A stretch of 64,000 nucleotides of DNA. Source: Dastarcus helophoroides. Taxonomy: Eukaryota; Arthropoda; Insecta; Coleoptera; Bothrideridae. Location of the stretch: assembly GCA_028583605.1 (NCBI GenBank), contig CM053331.1:9594857-9658856 (forward strand). Reading direction: 5' to 3'. This document shows positions 41,970-52,114 of this stretch, piece by piece (the stretch's first letter is position 1; each line of letters begins with the position of its first letter). The translations under genes and the position numbers were made by a program. The notes beneath the pieces were generated by a model. That model was not told the origin of the DNA and did no database searches. It worked only from the letters and a program-made list of their open reading frames with translations.

Positions 41970-43640
41970 TTCTTTTTAAAATTTGTCCTTTTACCAAATT
42001 TCGGCGTTTTCCCCATAATTAGCTTTTAAGAAACATTTAAAATTTTATTTATTTTCTAGAAATTTGGACTTGTTACTCAAAATTGGGTTTTTTTCCGAAA
42101 TTCGACATTTGCTTGTTTCTGCAAAGTGCGATTTTTTTCGACGAAATTTATGATCACATTTTCAAAATGTTTGACCTAATCTCAAAACTTGACTTCCTTT
42201 GGGAAATTTTTACCTTCAACACTTTAACGCTTTTCTCGAAATTTCTATATTCTTTTTAAATGTCGTCCATTTTCCAAATTTAGTCATTTTGCTCAAATAT
42301 TGGCTTTTATTAATCATTTAAACTTTTATTTATTTTCTACAAATTTGAACTTGTTTCACAAAATTTGAATTCGACTTTTAAAACTCGACATTTTATTGCT
42401 TCTGGAAGCTGCGATTTTTTCAACGAAATTCGTCAACTTTCAAAATGTTTGACTTAATCTCAAAATTTGATTTTTCTTTCCTAAAATTTGACCTTTCTTT
42501 AAAGTTCGACATTTTACTCGAAACTGGAAGTCTTTTCTTTCGAAATTATTTTACCAATTCTATCAAAATTCGAATTTATCTGAACATTTTGAGGTTTTTT
42601 TTTAATTCGTTTTGTTTTTGAAATTTCTAAATTTATTCTCAAAACGTAACTTTCTCTGGAAAAATGCAAATTTTTTATTTTCTTCTTCTCTAAAAAACTT
42701 CTGCTTTTCCCTTTTTGAAATTCTTCAATTTTTCACAAAACTTAAATTTGTTTAAAAATTTAAGGTTTTAGATTTGTTCTGGTTTCAAACTATTGTCGAA
42801 ATTCGACTGTTTTTTTAATATAATCTTTTTTAAGAATTTGACAAATTCATTCTTTCGAAATCTCTTTTTTTAAATTCTGTTTTTTTTTGGAAATTTTAAC
42901 TTTCGTTTCGAACTATCCATTTTCAAATCTCAAAATTTGATTTTTTTCTTGAAATTTGACTTTCTCTGGGAAATTTTAACCTACTTTTAAACTTCAATAC
43001 TTTTCTCGAAACTGGAAGTTTTATCGATATTCTCTTTTCTTTCGAAATTATTATAACAATTTTCTCAAAATTCGAATTTACCAGAAAATATGTATTTTCT
43101 CTTCAAATCGTCTTGTTCTCAAAGTTTCTTTTGAAAATTTAAATTTACCTGAAAAAGTTCAAATAATTTTGTCGAAATTACGAGCTTTTCTTAAAATTTT
43201 GACTTTCCTTGAAATTTTTTCTAAAATTTGATATTTTTAAGCTTTTAATTTATTTTTCCAATTGCCCTTTTTGATATTTTACAACTTTTCAAAAAATTCA
43301 AATTTGTCTAAAAATTTCATGTTTTTAGTTTTTTCTGAGTTTCAATTTACTGTCGCAATTCGAGGTTTTTTTTCTAAAATTCTACCGTTTTTTGAGAAAT
43401 TTTGATAAGTTCATTTTTTTAGAAATCTCTTTCTTTTTCTCATATTTTTCGAAATCGAAAAAGCACGGGAAAAATATTTTTTAGAAATTTTGACTCCCCA
43501 AATTAGTATTTTTCTAGAAATTTCAAATTTCATGTGTTTTTCAAAATGTTAATACAATTCAATCAAAAATTTTAGAAAAATACTTCTTGAAATCATAACT
43601 TTTTTGTCAAAATTTAGGCAAAACCTAAAAATTCCTACCT
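41970..43640 (+). repeat. Satellite-like cargo, right part
   Basis: Pyrimidine-orientation units. A higher-order similarity is visible: segments around 42000-42260, 42260-42560 and 42880-43080 share ordered words such as AAAATTTGACTTT, TTTTCTCGAAACTGGAAG and CTTTCGAAATTATT, suggesting 270- to 300-base duplications of several units. Confidence 0.65.
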
Positions 43641-43879
43641 AGAAAGGTATTTATGGAAACGACTTCTGTAAGTCACTTGTCTAATGCGTACTCATTTTCT
43701 GCATATCTGTCCACTCTAGCTCTTATTTACATATATTTTTAAGGGCATTTAAGGGCGGCAGTTGTCTTTTAAAAGAGCCGCATGCGGTTCGCAAGCCTTG
43801 GTTTGCGGACCCCTAGGCTAAAGCTTTACTTTCCAACCAGTGCAGGCAGCGTGCTTCCCTAGGGGGATGTAAGGTTCTA

Positions 43880-46130
43880 ATATGACGACATTTTTACCTT
43901 TTCCAATTTCGATTTTTCCAACATTTCTAGTTTACCAAAATTTTTACCTTTTCAAAATTTAGATTTCTAAAAAAATGGTAACTATTTCAAATATTTGAGT
44001 ACAAAAATGTCGTCCAAAAACTTCTCGTTTTTAAAAATGTTGACTTTTTTAAAAATTTAAAATTTTTTCAATGGTCAAGTTATTTAAAACTTTTATATAT
44101 TTTAAAACTTCGACTTTATTACAAAATTTCTTAATCTGACTACAAAAATTGCAACTATTTATAAAATTTTGTTTTTTCAAGCTTTGGGTTTCTTTGAAAA
44201 TGTCAAGATTTTAAAATGGTTGAAATAGTTTCAAAATTCTTTGGTCTAGTTCAAAATTAGGACTTTTTTTTTCAAAATTAAAAATTCTTTAAAATGTTTG
44301 ACTTTTCCACAAAATTTCGATGTTTTAAATTCTAAACTTTTCAAAAATTTTGACTTTTTTGAATTTTAGATGTCCTATTTCAAAATGTTTTAAAAATTTT
44401 GTTTTGTTTTTATGGCAACGTCAACATTTTTATAATTTAGAGTATTATTTGAACTTTTTTTTTTTTAATTTTGATTCTATTTTAAGTTTAAAACTTTTTC
44501 CAAAACCTATTTTTGAATATTTTTAATCTAAAATTTTGACTTTATAAAGTCTATACATTTTTACATAAATTCAAATGCATTTGAAAATTTTCCGTTTTTT
44601 TTTTTAAATTTCAGAATTTTGTGAAAAGATTGACTTTATTTTAAAAATTTTAAATTATGGTACAGCTAAATTACTAGTTTTAAAATTTTTTGTTTTTTTT
44701 TGCAAATTTTGATTTGATCTAGATAGACATTTCCCCAAAATTCGCCTTTTTAAAAATTTTCGACCATTTTTCACAATTTTCACTTTTTTGAAAATATCCA
44801 CTTTTTTGAATATTTTGACCTTATGACTTATAAATTTACATCTTATTTTGACTTATTTGAAAACTTTTGCTTTATATAATTTTCGATAATTTAAAATTTT
44901 TTGCAAATTTTTTGAAAGTTTTGTTTCAAGAAAAAAAATCGAAAACTTTTCGGAAGTGCTTACTTATCTCAAAATTGAAGGTTTTTCCAAACTTTAATTT
45001 TTTTTAGGGTTGCCTTGTCTTAAAATTATGGACTAATTTTTAATATTTTGATTTTTTTAAAATTAGAATTTATTTTTAAAAATTTTAACGTTCTTTTAAA
45101 GATATGATTTTGAAATTTTAATTTTTTCCTCTTTTTCAAAAGTATTTAACCTTTTTCAAAACTAAAACTTTTTATGAAAATTTCTACATTTTTCAAAATT
45201 TTGCTTCTCAATATTTTTGGCTCCTTGCAAAATTTTACCTTTTTTGAAAATTTCAAAATCATTTAAAAGGTATTTTTCACAATTTTTGAACATTTTAAAC
45301 TTGTTAGAGCTATACACTATCTGAAGATTTTGCCTTTTTTCTTCAGATTTTCTGATTTTTTGAAAGTTTGAACTTTTTATGAAATTTTCGACTTTTTTAA
45401 AAGTTTTGACTTTTTTTCAAAACTATAACTATATGAAAATGTCTACATTTTTCAAAATTGGAATAAATATTAAAAATGTTTTCTAACATTTCCAATATTT
45501 TAGACCTAATTTTTTGAAAATGTTGACTTTCAAATTTTCCATTGTTGTTGGAGACATTATTTTTTGAACATTTTAACTTTTTATGAAAATCTTAGCTTTC
45601 CTTAACGTTTTAAACTTTTCTCGAAACTACAACTCTACATGAAAATTTCTACATTTTTCAAAATTTTGAATTTTATAATTTTGCCTTCTTAAATTTTATT
45701 TTTTTTCAGAAGTTCGAATTGTTTAAAAAATGTTTACATGTTTTAAAATGCATCTATGTTTTTAGTTAAATTTTGACTTTTTCGAAAATTTAAAATTATT
45801 TGAAAATTATTCAAATTTTTAAATTTTATTTTTAAAATGTAGCTTTTTTAATATTTAATTTGTTTTTAATGTTTGCTCTTTTTCATAATTTGTAACTGAT
45901 TGTAAAGATATTGATTTTTCCAAAATTTTAAATTTAATGAAAATTTTTACCATTTTCAAAATAACTTTTTTGAAAAATTCGAAGTTTTTTGAACTTTCTC
46001 GCCTCATTTTTATGAATTTTGAATTAAGTTTTCCTTAAAAATTTTATACGGTTTTGACTTTTTATGAAAATTTTGTCTTTTTTAGTGTCCATTTTAATTC
46101 ACTTTTCCAACTTTTTTGAAAATTTTGAAT
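43880..46130 (+). repeat. Satellite-like block, pyrimidine orientation
   Basis: Uniform orientation over about 2.2 kb (TTTGACTTTTT, TTTTTCAAAATTTTG), starting about 65 bases after the hAT-like duplication and ending near 46130. CTACATTTTTCAAAATT words recur around 45185, 45445 and 45650, indicating segmental duplication inside the block. Confidence 0.7.
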
Positions 46131-46425
46131 TCTAACACGGGATTCGTGAGAGAAATTCCTATTTGTGAATTAGTAGATACATGCAGGTTGACTAATATAA
46201 TGTATAGATGATAATTTAGTATCTCAAAGCTATTTTCCCCATTCAAATTAATTGAAATGCCATTAATTCGTTCCAGATCCCAAAACACCACCTCAATTGT
46301 TTTTGTTAAGTAGTTTTAAATAAGAAAAATGTATTTTCAAGAAAAAACATTTATTCATAACAAATACATATTCAATAAAAATATAATAAAAGAAAAAGTG
46401 AAGTACTTACGGAAGAAGCTAGCGT
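46131..46425. other. Downstream flank of the Tigger pseudogene
   Basis: No copy of the CAGTGGTACC terminal repeat was found here, so the 3' end of the Tigger element is lost, diverged or further away. A minus-strand AATAAA-type signal occurs near 46349. No other feature recognised. Confidence 0.4.
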
Positions 46426-48101
46426 TTAATTCTCGTCACTAGTTTTTGCTTTTTTTGTCACGCTTTGCTCATTTTCATCTGTAGATCGTTGATAAAAACT
46501 GTCTAAGGAGATTTGTTTCTTTCTCACTTTCAGGATATTGCGGGAATAAGTTAGGCAAGTTTCGTTGAACAACTCCGATGCACGACCAATTGCAACTTTT
46601 TCGGGGTGATTTTTATCCATGAACTCTACAACTTTTCCCACATTCCCAAGACCTCCTTTATATCTCTTGTAGAGATAACCTCCTCCATCTGTGGCTCCTC
46701 ATCAAAACTAATTTTTTGTTGAACCAGCGTATGCTGCTGCGAATGTAAATCGTGTAACTCCTCGGTTGTCAGCTCCTAAGAGTGTCCCTCGACGAGTTCG
46801 TTCACATCTCTCTCATCCACCTCCAGACCCATGGATTTTCCCAGAGAAACAATCTCCTCTACCACTCACACTTCGGATTCCAATCCCTCAAAGGCCCTTT
46901 TAGCTACCGTCTCAGGCCACAACTTCTTCCATGCAGAGGTTAAGGTTCTCCTCGTTGTAACAGCCAACCAGGCCTGATCAATAATTCTTAGGCATATCAC
47001 GATGTTAAAGTGGTCCTTCCAGAACTCTCGAAGGGTAAGGTTTGTATTTGCCGTCACCTCAAAGCAGCGCCGAAACATGTGCTTGGTGTACAACTTCTTA
47101 AAAATAGAAATCACCTGCTGATCCATAAACTGCAGGATAGGAGTGGTGTTGGGTGGTAGGTAGAGAACCTTTATAAATTTGAACTCTTCGAATCTTCGAG
47201 GTTTGGTGGGCAAGCAGGGGCATTGTCGAAGACGAGAAGGGCTTGCATGGGTAAGTTGTTTTCCTGTAGATATTTCTTAACAGAAGGGCCAGGTTTATCC
47301 ACGCCACAATGAATTTCCTGGTGACTCACGCCTTTGAATTTGCCCTCCACATAACTTGCAGTTTTTATTTAAGAATCTTATGTGACTTAAAAGCTCTGGG
47401 GTTTTTCAAATGGTGTACTAACAGAGGCTTGATTTTGCAGTCAGCACTCGCATTGGCGCAAAGTGCTAGAGTTAATCTATCCCTTATGGGTTTGCGATCT
47501 GGCATCGTCTTCTTCTCTGCCGTTATGTAAGTCCTATTCAGCATCCTTTTCCAGAAAAGCCCTGTCTCGTCACAGTTGAAGACTTGCTGAGGGATGTATC
47601 CTTTGACTTCTATCAGTTCGGAAGACGTTTTGATGTAAACCTCAGCTGCCTTCACATCCGAACTTGTTGTCTCACCATGCCTGACGATGGAGTGAATGCT
47701 GGCCCTTTTACTACAGTTGTCAAACCAGCCCCTACTGGCTTTAAGCGAGTTTTCTGATTCCTTGTTTGTGGAAGTGTGTGGGATTTGCTTCAGCAAATCA
47801 CCTGAATCGCTCGTGCCTTCTCATATATGATGCTTTTTATTAAGGTTCCTCCTTGAAGCTGCTTCTCTGTCACCCACATCATCAGTAGTTTCTCCATCTT
47901 TTCATGGAGAGAGGTCCGGAGCTTAGAAATTGTTGTAACGTCCTTAGCTGGCTTTATACCCTTTATCAACTCATTCTGCTTAAGCAGATGTGCCACACCC
48001 GCCTCGCCAAGTCAATTGCTCGCACACCTTGCTCATGTTTTTCTATGATTTCACGCTTTAATTCAATAGACATCATCTGTTTCTTCTTTCTTCGGATTCA
48101 T
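46426..48101 (-). pseudogene. TIGD1-like Tigger transposase, full length but frameshifted
   Basis: Tigger transposases belong to the pogo branch: an N-terminal CENP-B/psq-type DNA-binding region, then a DDE_1 catalytic domain. In minus-strand order: IELKREIIEKHEQGVRAIDL (HTH, about 48070), KGIKPAKDVTTISKLR and KMEKLLMMWVTEKQLQGG (CENP-B-type region), KASRGWFDNC and IHSIVRHGE, QQVFNCDETGLFWK with the first catalytic Asp (about 47570), LLVFDNAPA with the second (about 47230), LPPNTTPILQFMDQQVIS with the third (about 47130), NLTLREFWKDHFNI, and RNILKVRKKQISLDSFY before the stop at 46426. The whole order matches TIGD1-type proteins, and all three acidic residues are visible, but pieces lie in different frames with at least four breaks. 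No intact protein is possible. Confidence 0.88.
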
Positions 48102-48250
48102 GGTTATAAAAATAAATGTGATAATGTACTATAAATGTAAAAAAAGCAAAAAATGCGAATCCAACTTATCAAAAATGCTTCGACAGCGGAGGAAACAAGC
48201 ACAAAGACTGAGGTCTATTTGGACGTGGAAGAAACTGTTGGACGCTATAT

Positions 48251-48285
48251 ACGACCCCAACATGCGGGGCGCATGTTGGGGTCGT
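48251..48285. repeat. Perfect 15-bp hairpin in the Tigger 5' region
   Basis: ACGACCCCAACATGC (48251-48265) is followed by a 5-base loop (GGGGC) and its exact reverse complement GCATGTTGGGGTCGT (48271-48285). It is GC-rich in an AT-rich neighbourhood and fully intact in a decayed element. Confidence 0.9.
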
Positions 48286-48381
48286 GTGCAGCGGTGTAGT
48301 GTGCGATTCCTCGTAACTCAAATCTTGCTCTCATCTCAAAGCAAAATATCGCCCGCTCGGCGGCTAGTATCTCAGAACACT

Positions 48382-48421
48382 CGTACGTATATTAGGGCAC
48401 TCGTATATCGAGGTACCACTG
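48382..48421 (-). repeat. Tigger 5' terminal inverted repeat
   Basis: Minus-strand CAGTGGTACCTCGATATACG at the element edge, then AGTGCCCTAATATACG and related TACGAG words repeated inward. TA lies immediately outside at 48422-48423, consistent with pogo-type insertion. Confidence 0.8.
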
Positions 48422-48446
48422 TATATTTAAGTATTTGTAGTACTGA

Positions 48447-49231
48447 CAAATGACCAATTAAATGATCTGTAATTAAACAGTTAAACGTGATTAAAATTGA
48501 AAATATGTACAACCGCAACCATAGACTAGTTTCGGCCTTCCTTGGCCTCATCAGCATGGTACGGTGGTTGTATTCACTTCCAACTTAAAGCCGTTAGTCA
48601 GTCGTATAAGTATCCAGGAGAGCAAACCTCCATTGGGTGACTTGTAACTGACTTATAACTGTTTATTCCGCAAACATTTTCGCTACATGCTAATTGAAGC
48701 ATTATTCTCTGCCGAGATAATAAGCCTTGTATATACGAATATATACAAGTTTATTACGATGCAATTGAAATCTAATTTCATTATAATCTAATGAAAACCA
48801 GACTGCAATTGCAAAGTTTACGTAGATGAGGCAAAGCTTGTATAACGGGTTGCATCGCAACATCCATAGATACAAACGTCCTCGGCGTTTCATCCAGTTT
48901 TGATAAATGACCAATTAAATGTTCTGTAATTAAACAGTTAAACGTGCTTAAAATTGAAAATATGTACAACCGCAACCATAGACTAATTCGGCCTTCCTTG
49001 TTTAATTACAAGGCATTTAATTGGTCATTTGTCAAAACTGGATGAAAGTAAGGTCACGCCGAGGACGTTTGTATCTATGGATGTTGCGATGCAACCCGTG
49101 ATACAAGCTTTGCCTCGTCTACGTGAACTTTGCAATTGCAGTCTGGTTTTCATTAGATTCTAATGAAATTAGATTTCAATTGCATCGTAATAAACTTGTA
49201 TATATTCGTATATACAAGGCTTATTATCTCT
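48447..49231 (-). mobile_element. Non-autonomous Penelope-like insertion with hammerhead, 16-bp TSD
   Basis: Perfect 16-bp direct repeats GTATTTGTAGTACTGA lie at 48431-48446 and 49232-49247. Inside are two copies of a unit containing GACCAATTAAATG and TAATTAAACAGTTAAACGTG (48450-48540 and 48905-49000), and a large inverted repeat with arms about 48711-48936 and 49005-49229, including CGTTTGTATCTATGGATG and CTTGTATATACG words. A full hammerhead ribozyme sits in the first unit (48508-48572, minus); the second is cut off within stem II. Variable long duplications, inverted rearrangement and hammerheads are the known Penelope-like pattern. No reverse transcriptase is present. Confidence 0.75.
48508..48572 (-). 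ncRNA. Hammerhead ribozyme, type I, very short palindromic stem III
   Basis: Minus strand: CTGATGA (plus-strand 48548-48554) is followed by stem II GGCC-AAGGAA-GGCC, then GAAA, then ACTAGTC with the GTC cleavage triplet (48526-48524). Stem I is formed by ACCATG just before CTGATGA and TATGGT just after GTC (6 pairs including one G-U), an internal loop, then TACAACC with GGTTGTA (7 pairs). All invariant core bases (CUGAUGA, GAAA, GUC) are present. Stem III is the self-complementary ACTAGT, too short for a stable monomer loop; such motifs in Penelope-like elements are thought to work best as dimers. Predicted cleavage lies between plus-strand positions 48524 and 48523. Confidence 0.8.
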
Positions 49232-49247
49232 GTATTTGTAGTACTGA

Positions 49248-51108
49248 AAAACAAATTTTTAATTTATTCAATTATTAAGATATCAATATTGATTTTTTTA
49301 TGGTAATAATGAAAAAAACTTGAAGAGGGGCTTGGATATATTTTGTATTTTCAAAGGAAGTTCAACGCTGCATCATTATTTGAATTTTTATATACTTAAA
49401 ACTAATATAAAAATAATTGCATCAACAGATCATTTTAGGTTTCTTTAATCAATCGATTCGACGAAAGGTCAAATGGAAATTCTACAAAATAAACTATCGT
49501 AAAAATAATTAATTTGCTTGACGCCAGCAAAAACTTTGCTCATGGAAAATGTGGCAAGATGGAATGTTATAACATAGAACAATGTTAGAGTAAATGCCCA
49601 TTTTTTAAAATTCTTTGGGGATTCTAGGGTTACCAAAGAAAAAGAAAACAGATAATTCTTCGGTAAATAAAAACATCGTTTAAAAAATTTCCTGCGGAAT
49701 AATTTGTTTTCCTCATACCTAGATTCGCAAAACTTGAAACGTTTGTAATTCCCTTCGTAAAATATCTCTTGAGTGTTAGGCTTGTTATAATATTACATTA
49801 CTTTTTAATTACTCACCTTTCGCATTAACTTTTATTCTAAAATCCGCTGCCGCTTCCGAACGATTTTTATGCGGAGAGCAAATCTTCCAACGACTTTTTT
49901 GAGGTTCTTGAGCCAAAAATTATTATTCAATGATTGACTTTCATGTTTTCATCTTTCAAGCATGATCTAAGACATATTTTGTTTCCTCTGATTCCCGATT
50001 GAGCAGCTGCCGCATTTTTCTCTAAATTATTTCGCGATTTAACACTTAAGTCAGTGGGATCCCGAAAAGGGATTTAAATTAGGATTTTAAAAATTTTGTC
50101 AACGAATAAATATACCTGAATGAGGTATTACTATCTTTCTCTACTTTCTTTAAAAATTATGACATGACTGAGACATTCTGCATATATGAAAAGTTTCTCA
50201 TGTTTGCTAACATTCTGTCTTTGCTTAAGAAAAAGAAATACTGCTTCTAAGAATGCGATTATGCTAAACACCAACATCAAGTTTTCCTCAGAAGATCTCA
50301 TATTTTGTTTCATTTTAGTCTTAACTTGATAACAGTATTGGGCGATGTATTGACTGACATTGTTTACAACTCGTTTCAATTGCATGACTGCAATACAACA
50401 TCCCAAATTCTATATATTTCCAAGTTGGTCTTATGCACGTATCTAAGCCTTCACCTTCAGAACAGCCTGTCCAAGCTTGTTAGTTTCGTCTGCAGCAAAC
50501 ACAAAGTTAGAAACTAACTAAATTGGTTTTCGAAGGGGTTCCTTGTTAAGGTATACCTCTCGACTTCGAAACGCTTTTATGGTAGAAATTACAGCTACAC
50601 GACACGACTGTGTCGAATTTAAACTTGCAAAGGGATGTTTTCGCTTTGATCAATACCAGTCTGAATGAATTCCGTAAATCATGTTAGTTATAATCCATGT
50701 TTTCATTATTATTGTCCGGACCACTTAATGTTCAGACATTTCCTGCATTACAAAGTTTAACATGAGCAACGACAGCGCGAAATGTGTCTATTCTGGATTC
50801 GAATTTCCTCTCAGCTGGAAAGTTTAATGTGCAAAGTAGCATCAGCTTTCAAAGCATTTAAAGGATATCTGTCGCACTAAATATGAGGAACTTAGTCCAA
50901 TTGTTTTATAAACTAAGTCGTTTGATTAAATCTTGAAAAAATCATTTAAAAATGTGGAACAAGTATTGATTAATTTCAAATCGGGATTTTTTATAATACT
51001 GACCTAATCAACTTCTTTTGCGCAGATTTTGAATGTAGGAAGATGTTTTTAGTTACCTAATAAAAAAGTTCTTCTAGTAACGTTGTTTATAATTTTTGAG
51101 AATTAAAC
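49248..51108. other. Intergenic stretch, no gene recognised
   Basis: About 1.9 kb of ordinary AT-rich sequence. Frames near 50131-50517 on both strands overlap and match nothing I recognise. No paired termini or RNA genes seen. Confidence 0.4.
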
Positions 51109-51120
51109 TTCAGCAAGGTT

Positions 51121-51280
51121 TATTCTTCATGGTAGACCCTTATTGACCGGAAATATTATGTTTTTTTTCAATTTATTTAACCCAGTTTGGCAATATTTAA
51201 ATTTTTATGGTTTGTTGACAATTTTCTAAAAAATATTGCCAAACTGGGCCGAAGAAATGTTAAATAAATTAAAAAAAACA
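51121..51280 (+). mobile_element. Copy of the 'CCGGTCAATAAG' retroposon-like family, fold-back form, 12-bp TSD
   Basis: TTCAGCAAGGTT direct repeats at 51109-51120 and 51281-51292 bracket 160 bases. The insert starts TATTCTTCATGGTAGACCC, passes CTTATTGACCGGAAATATTA, and contains a perfect 17-bp inverted repeat CCAGTTTGGCAATATTT (51182-51198) and AAATATTGCCAAACTGG (51231-51247). It ends GAAGAAATGTTAAATAAATT followed by an A run. The 5' part is inverted relative to the 3' part, as in twin-priming products. Confidence 0.75.
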
Positions 51281-51292
51281 TTCAGCAAGGTT

Positions 51293-52114
51293 CATGCTCC
51301 AAAAATAAAAATTGACTTGGTTGAGCAATTTTACAAGGAATTGCCAATTTCCAAAATTGGAAAGATTTTTAAAACACACTTTATGTGTGTAGATATATTT
51401 TTTTAATTTGAAAGAATGTCGAAAAGAAAATCCTGTCTTATAGCTTCTGTTATCCGTCTTTTTCATGAATTCCTACATACGCTGAAACAGTTTTATTTCA
51501 ACCAAGAACTCTTATCTGTTTGAGTAGAATTCAACACACCCTAGAAACCAGGTTTTGATATTCCTAGCATTCAGCCTAAAGCGACCAATTTCTTACAGCG
51601 AAAGTTTCACAAGACAGCACCTAAGGTGGCAAACTACCACAACAATCAATTCATAAATAAAATTCTCTATCGAACGACAATATTAGTTTAAATATTATAG
51701 ATATTTACACCAACGAAAGCTTCTAGAATATTAAGCAGCTGCAGTTAACGCCGCAATGAGATTAAAAATTAAATGGATCTACTTTCGGGGTAATAACCTG
51801 GAAAAAGTTCTCGTGATATTGTAAGCCCTTTGTTAAATAGATCGACAGAGGATATACGATGAAATATGAGCCGAATATGATATTACATCACACGAAATCA
51901 CATGTCCAATACCTCAAGGACCTAATAACACTGTCAGGATCGGTATACTCAATGGCGTGTCTACCCCTTTCCGACCGCAGCCTCGCTTCACAATCCGGCA
52001 TTCCTTAACGTGAAAATAAATCGTCGAAAGCAGAGAATTGTCTGAATGTATACCTGAGTATGTTAAACAAGAAATAATTCACAGAGGCAGTATATTGCGG
52101 AAAAGTAAATAAAC
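51293..52114. other. Intergenic stretch, no gene recognised
   Basis: Ordinary sequence with a TGTGTG/ACACAC-like patch near 51376-51390. Nothing supportable as a gene or element. Confidence 0.4.

Larger units (their letters stand above)
38952..43815. mobile_element. hAT-like element with satellite cargo and nested insertion, TSD GGCTAAAG
   Basis: Perfect 8-bp GGCTAAAG direct repeats lie at 38944-38951 and 43816-43823. The ends are inverted: left CAGTGGTCGGCACAC, right reading inward TAGGGGTCCGCAAAC. GCCGC/CGGCTC words follow within 70 bases on both sides. CAG-GGTC-GCAAAC ends with an 8-bp duplication are the hAT pattern. The 4.9-kb interior is pyrimidine-orientation satellite DNA plus the Tc1-type fold-back element 39559-41965. 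No hAT transposase is present. Confidence 0.82.
46426..48421 (-). mobile_element. Tigger (pogo) element, TIGD1-like, 3' terminus not found
   Basis: The 5' terminus on the minus strand starts at 48421 with CAGTGGTACCTCGATATACG and continues AGTGCCCTAATATACG, followed by TA at 48422-48423. This resembles Tigger-type terminal repeats, which read as CAGTGGTACCTCG in many copies. The GC-richer 5' region (48110-48420) carries a perfect hairpin. Transposase remnants occupy 46426-48101. No matching terminus was seen downstream of the stop codon. Confidence 0.82.

Noticed and set aside
44000..46000. Satellite arrays as CRISPR or regularly spaced repeats
   Set aside because: Units are far too diverged, with no constant repeat and no unique spacers, and the context is a eukaryotic nuclear genome.
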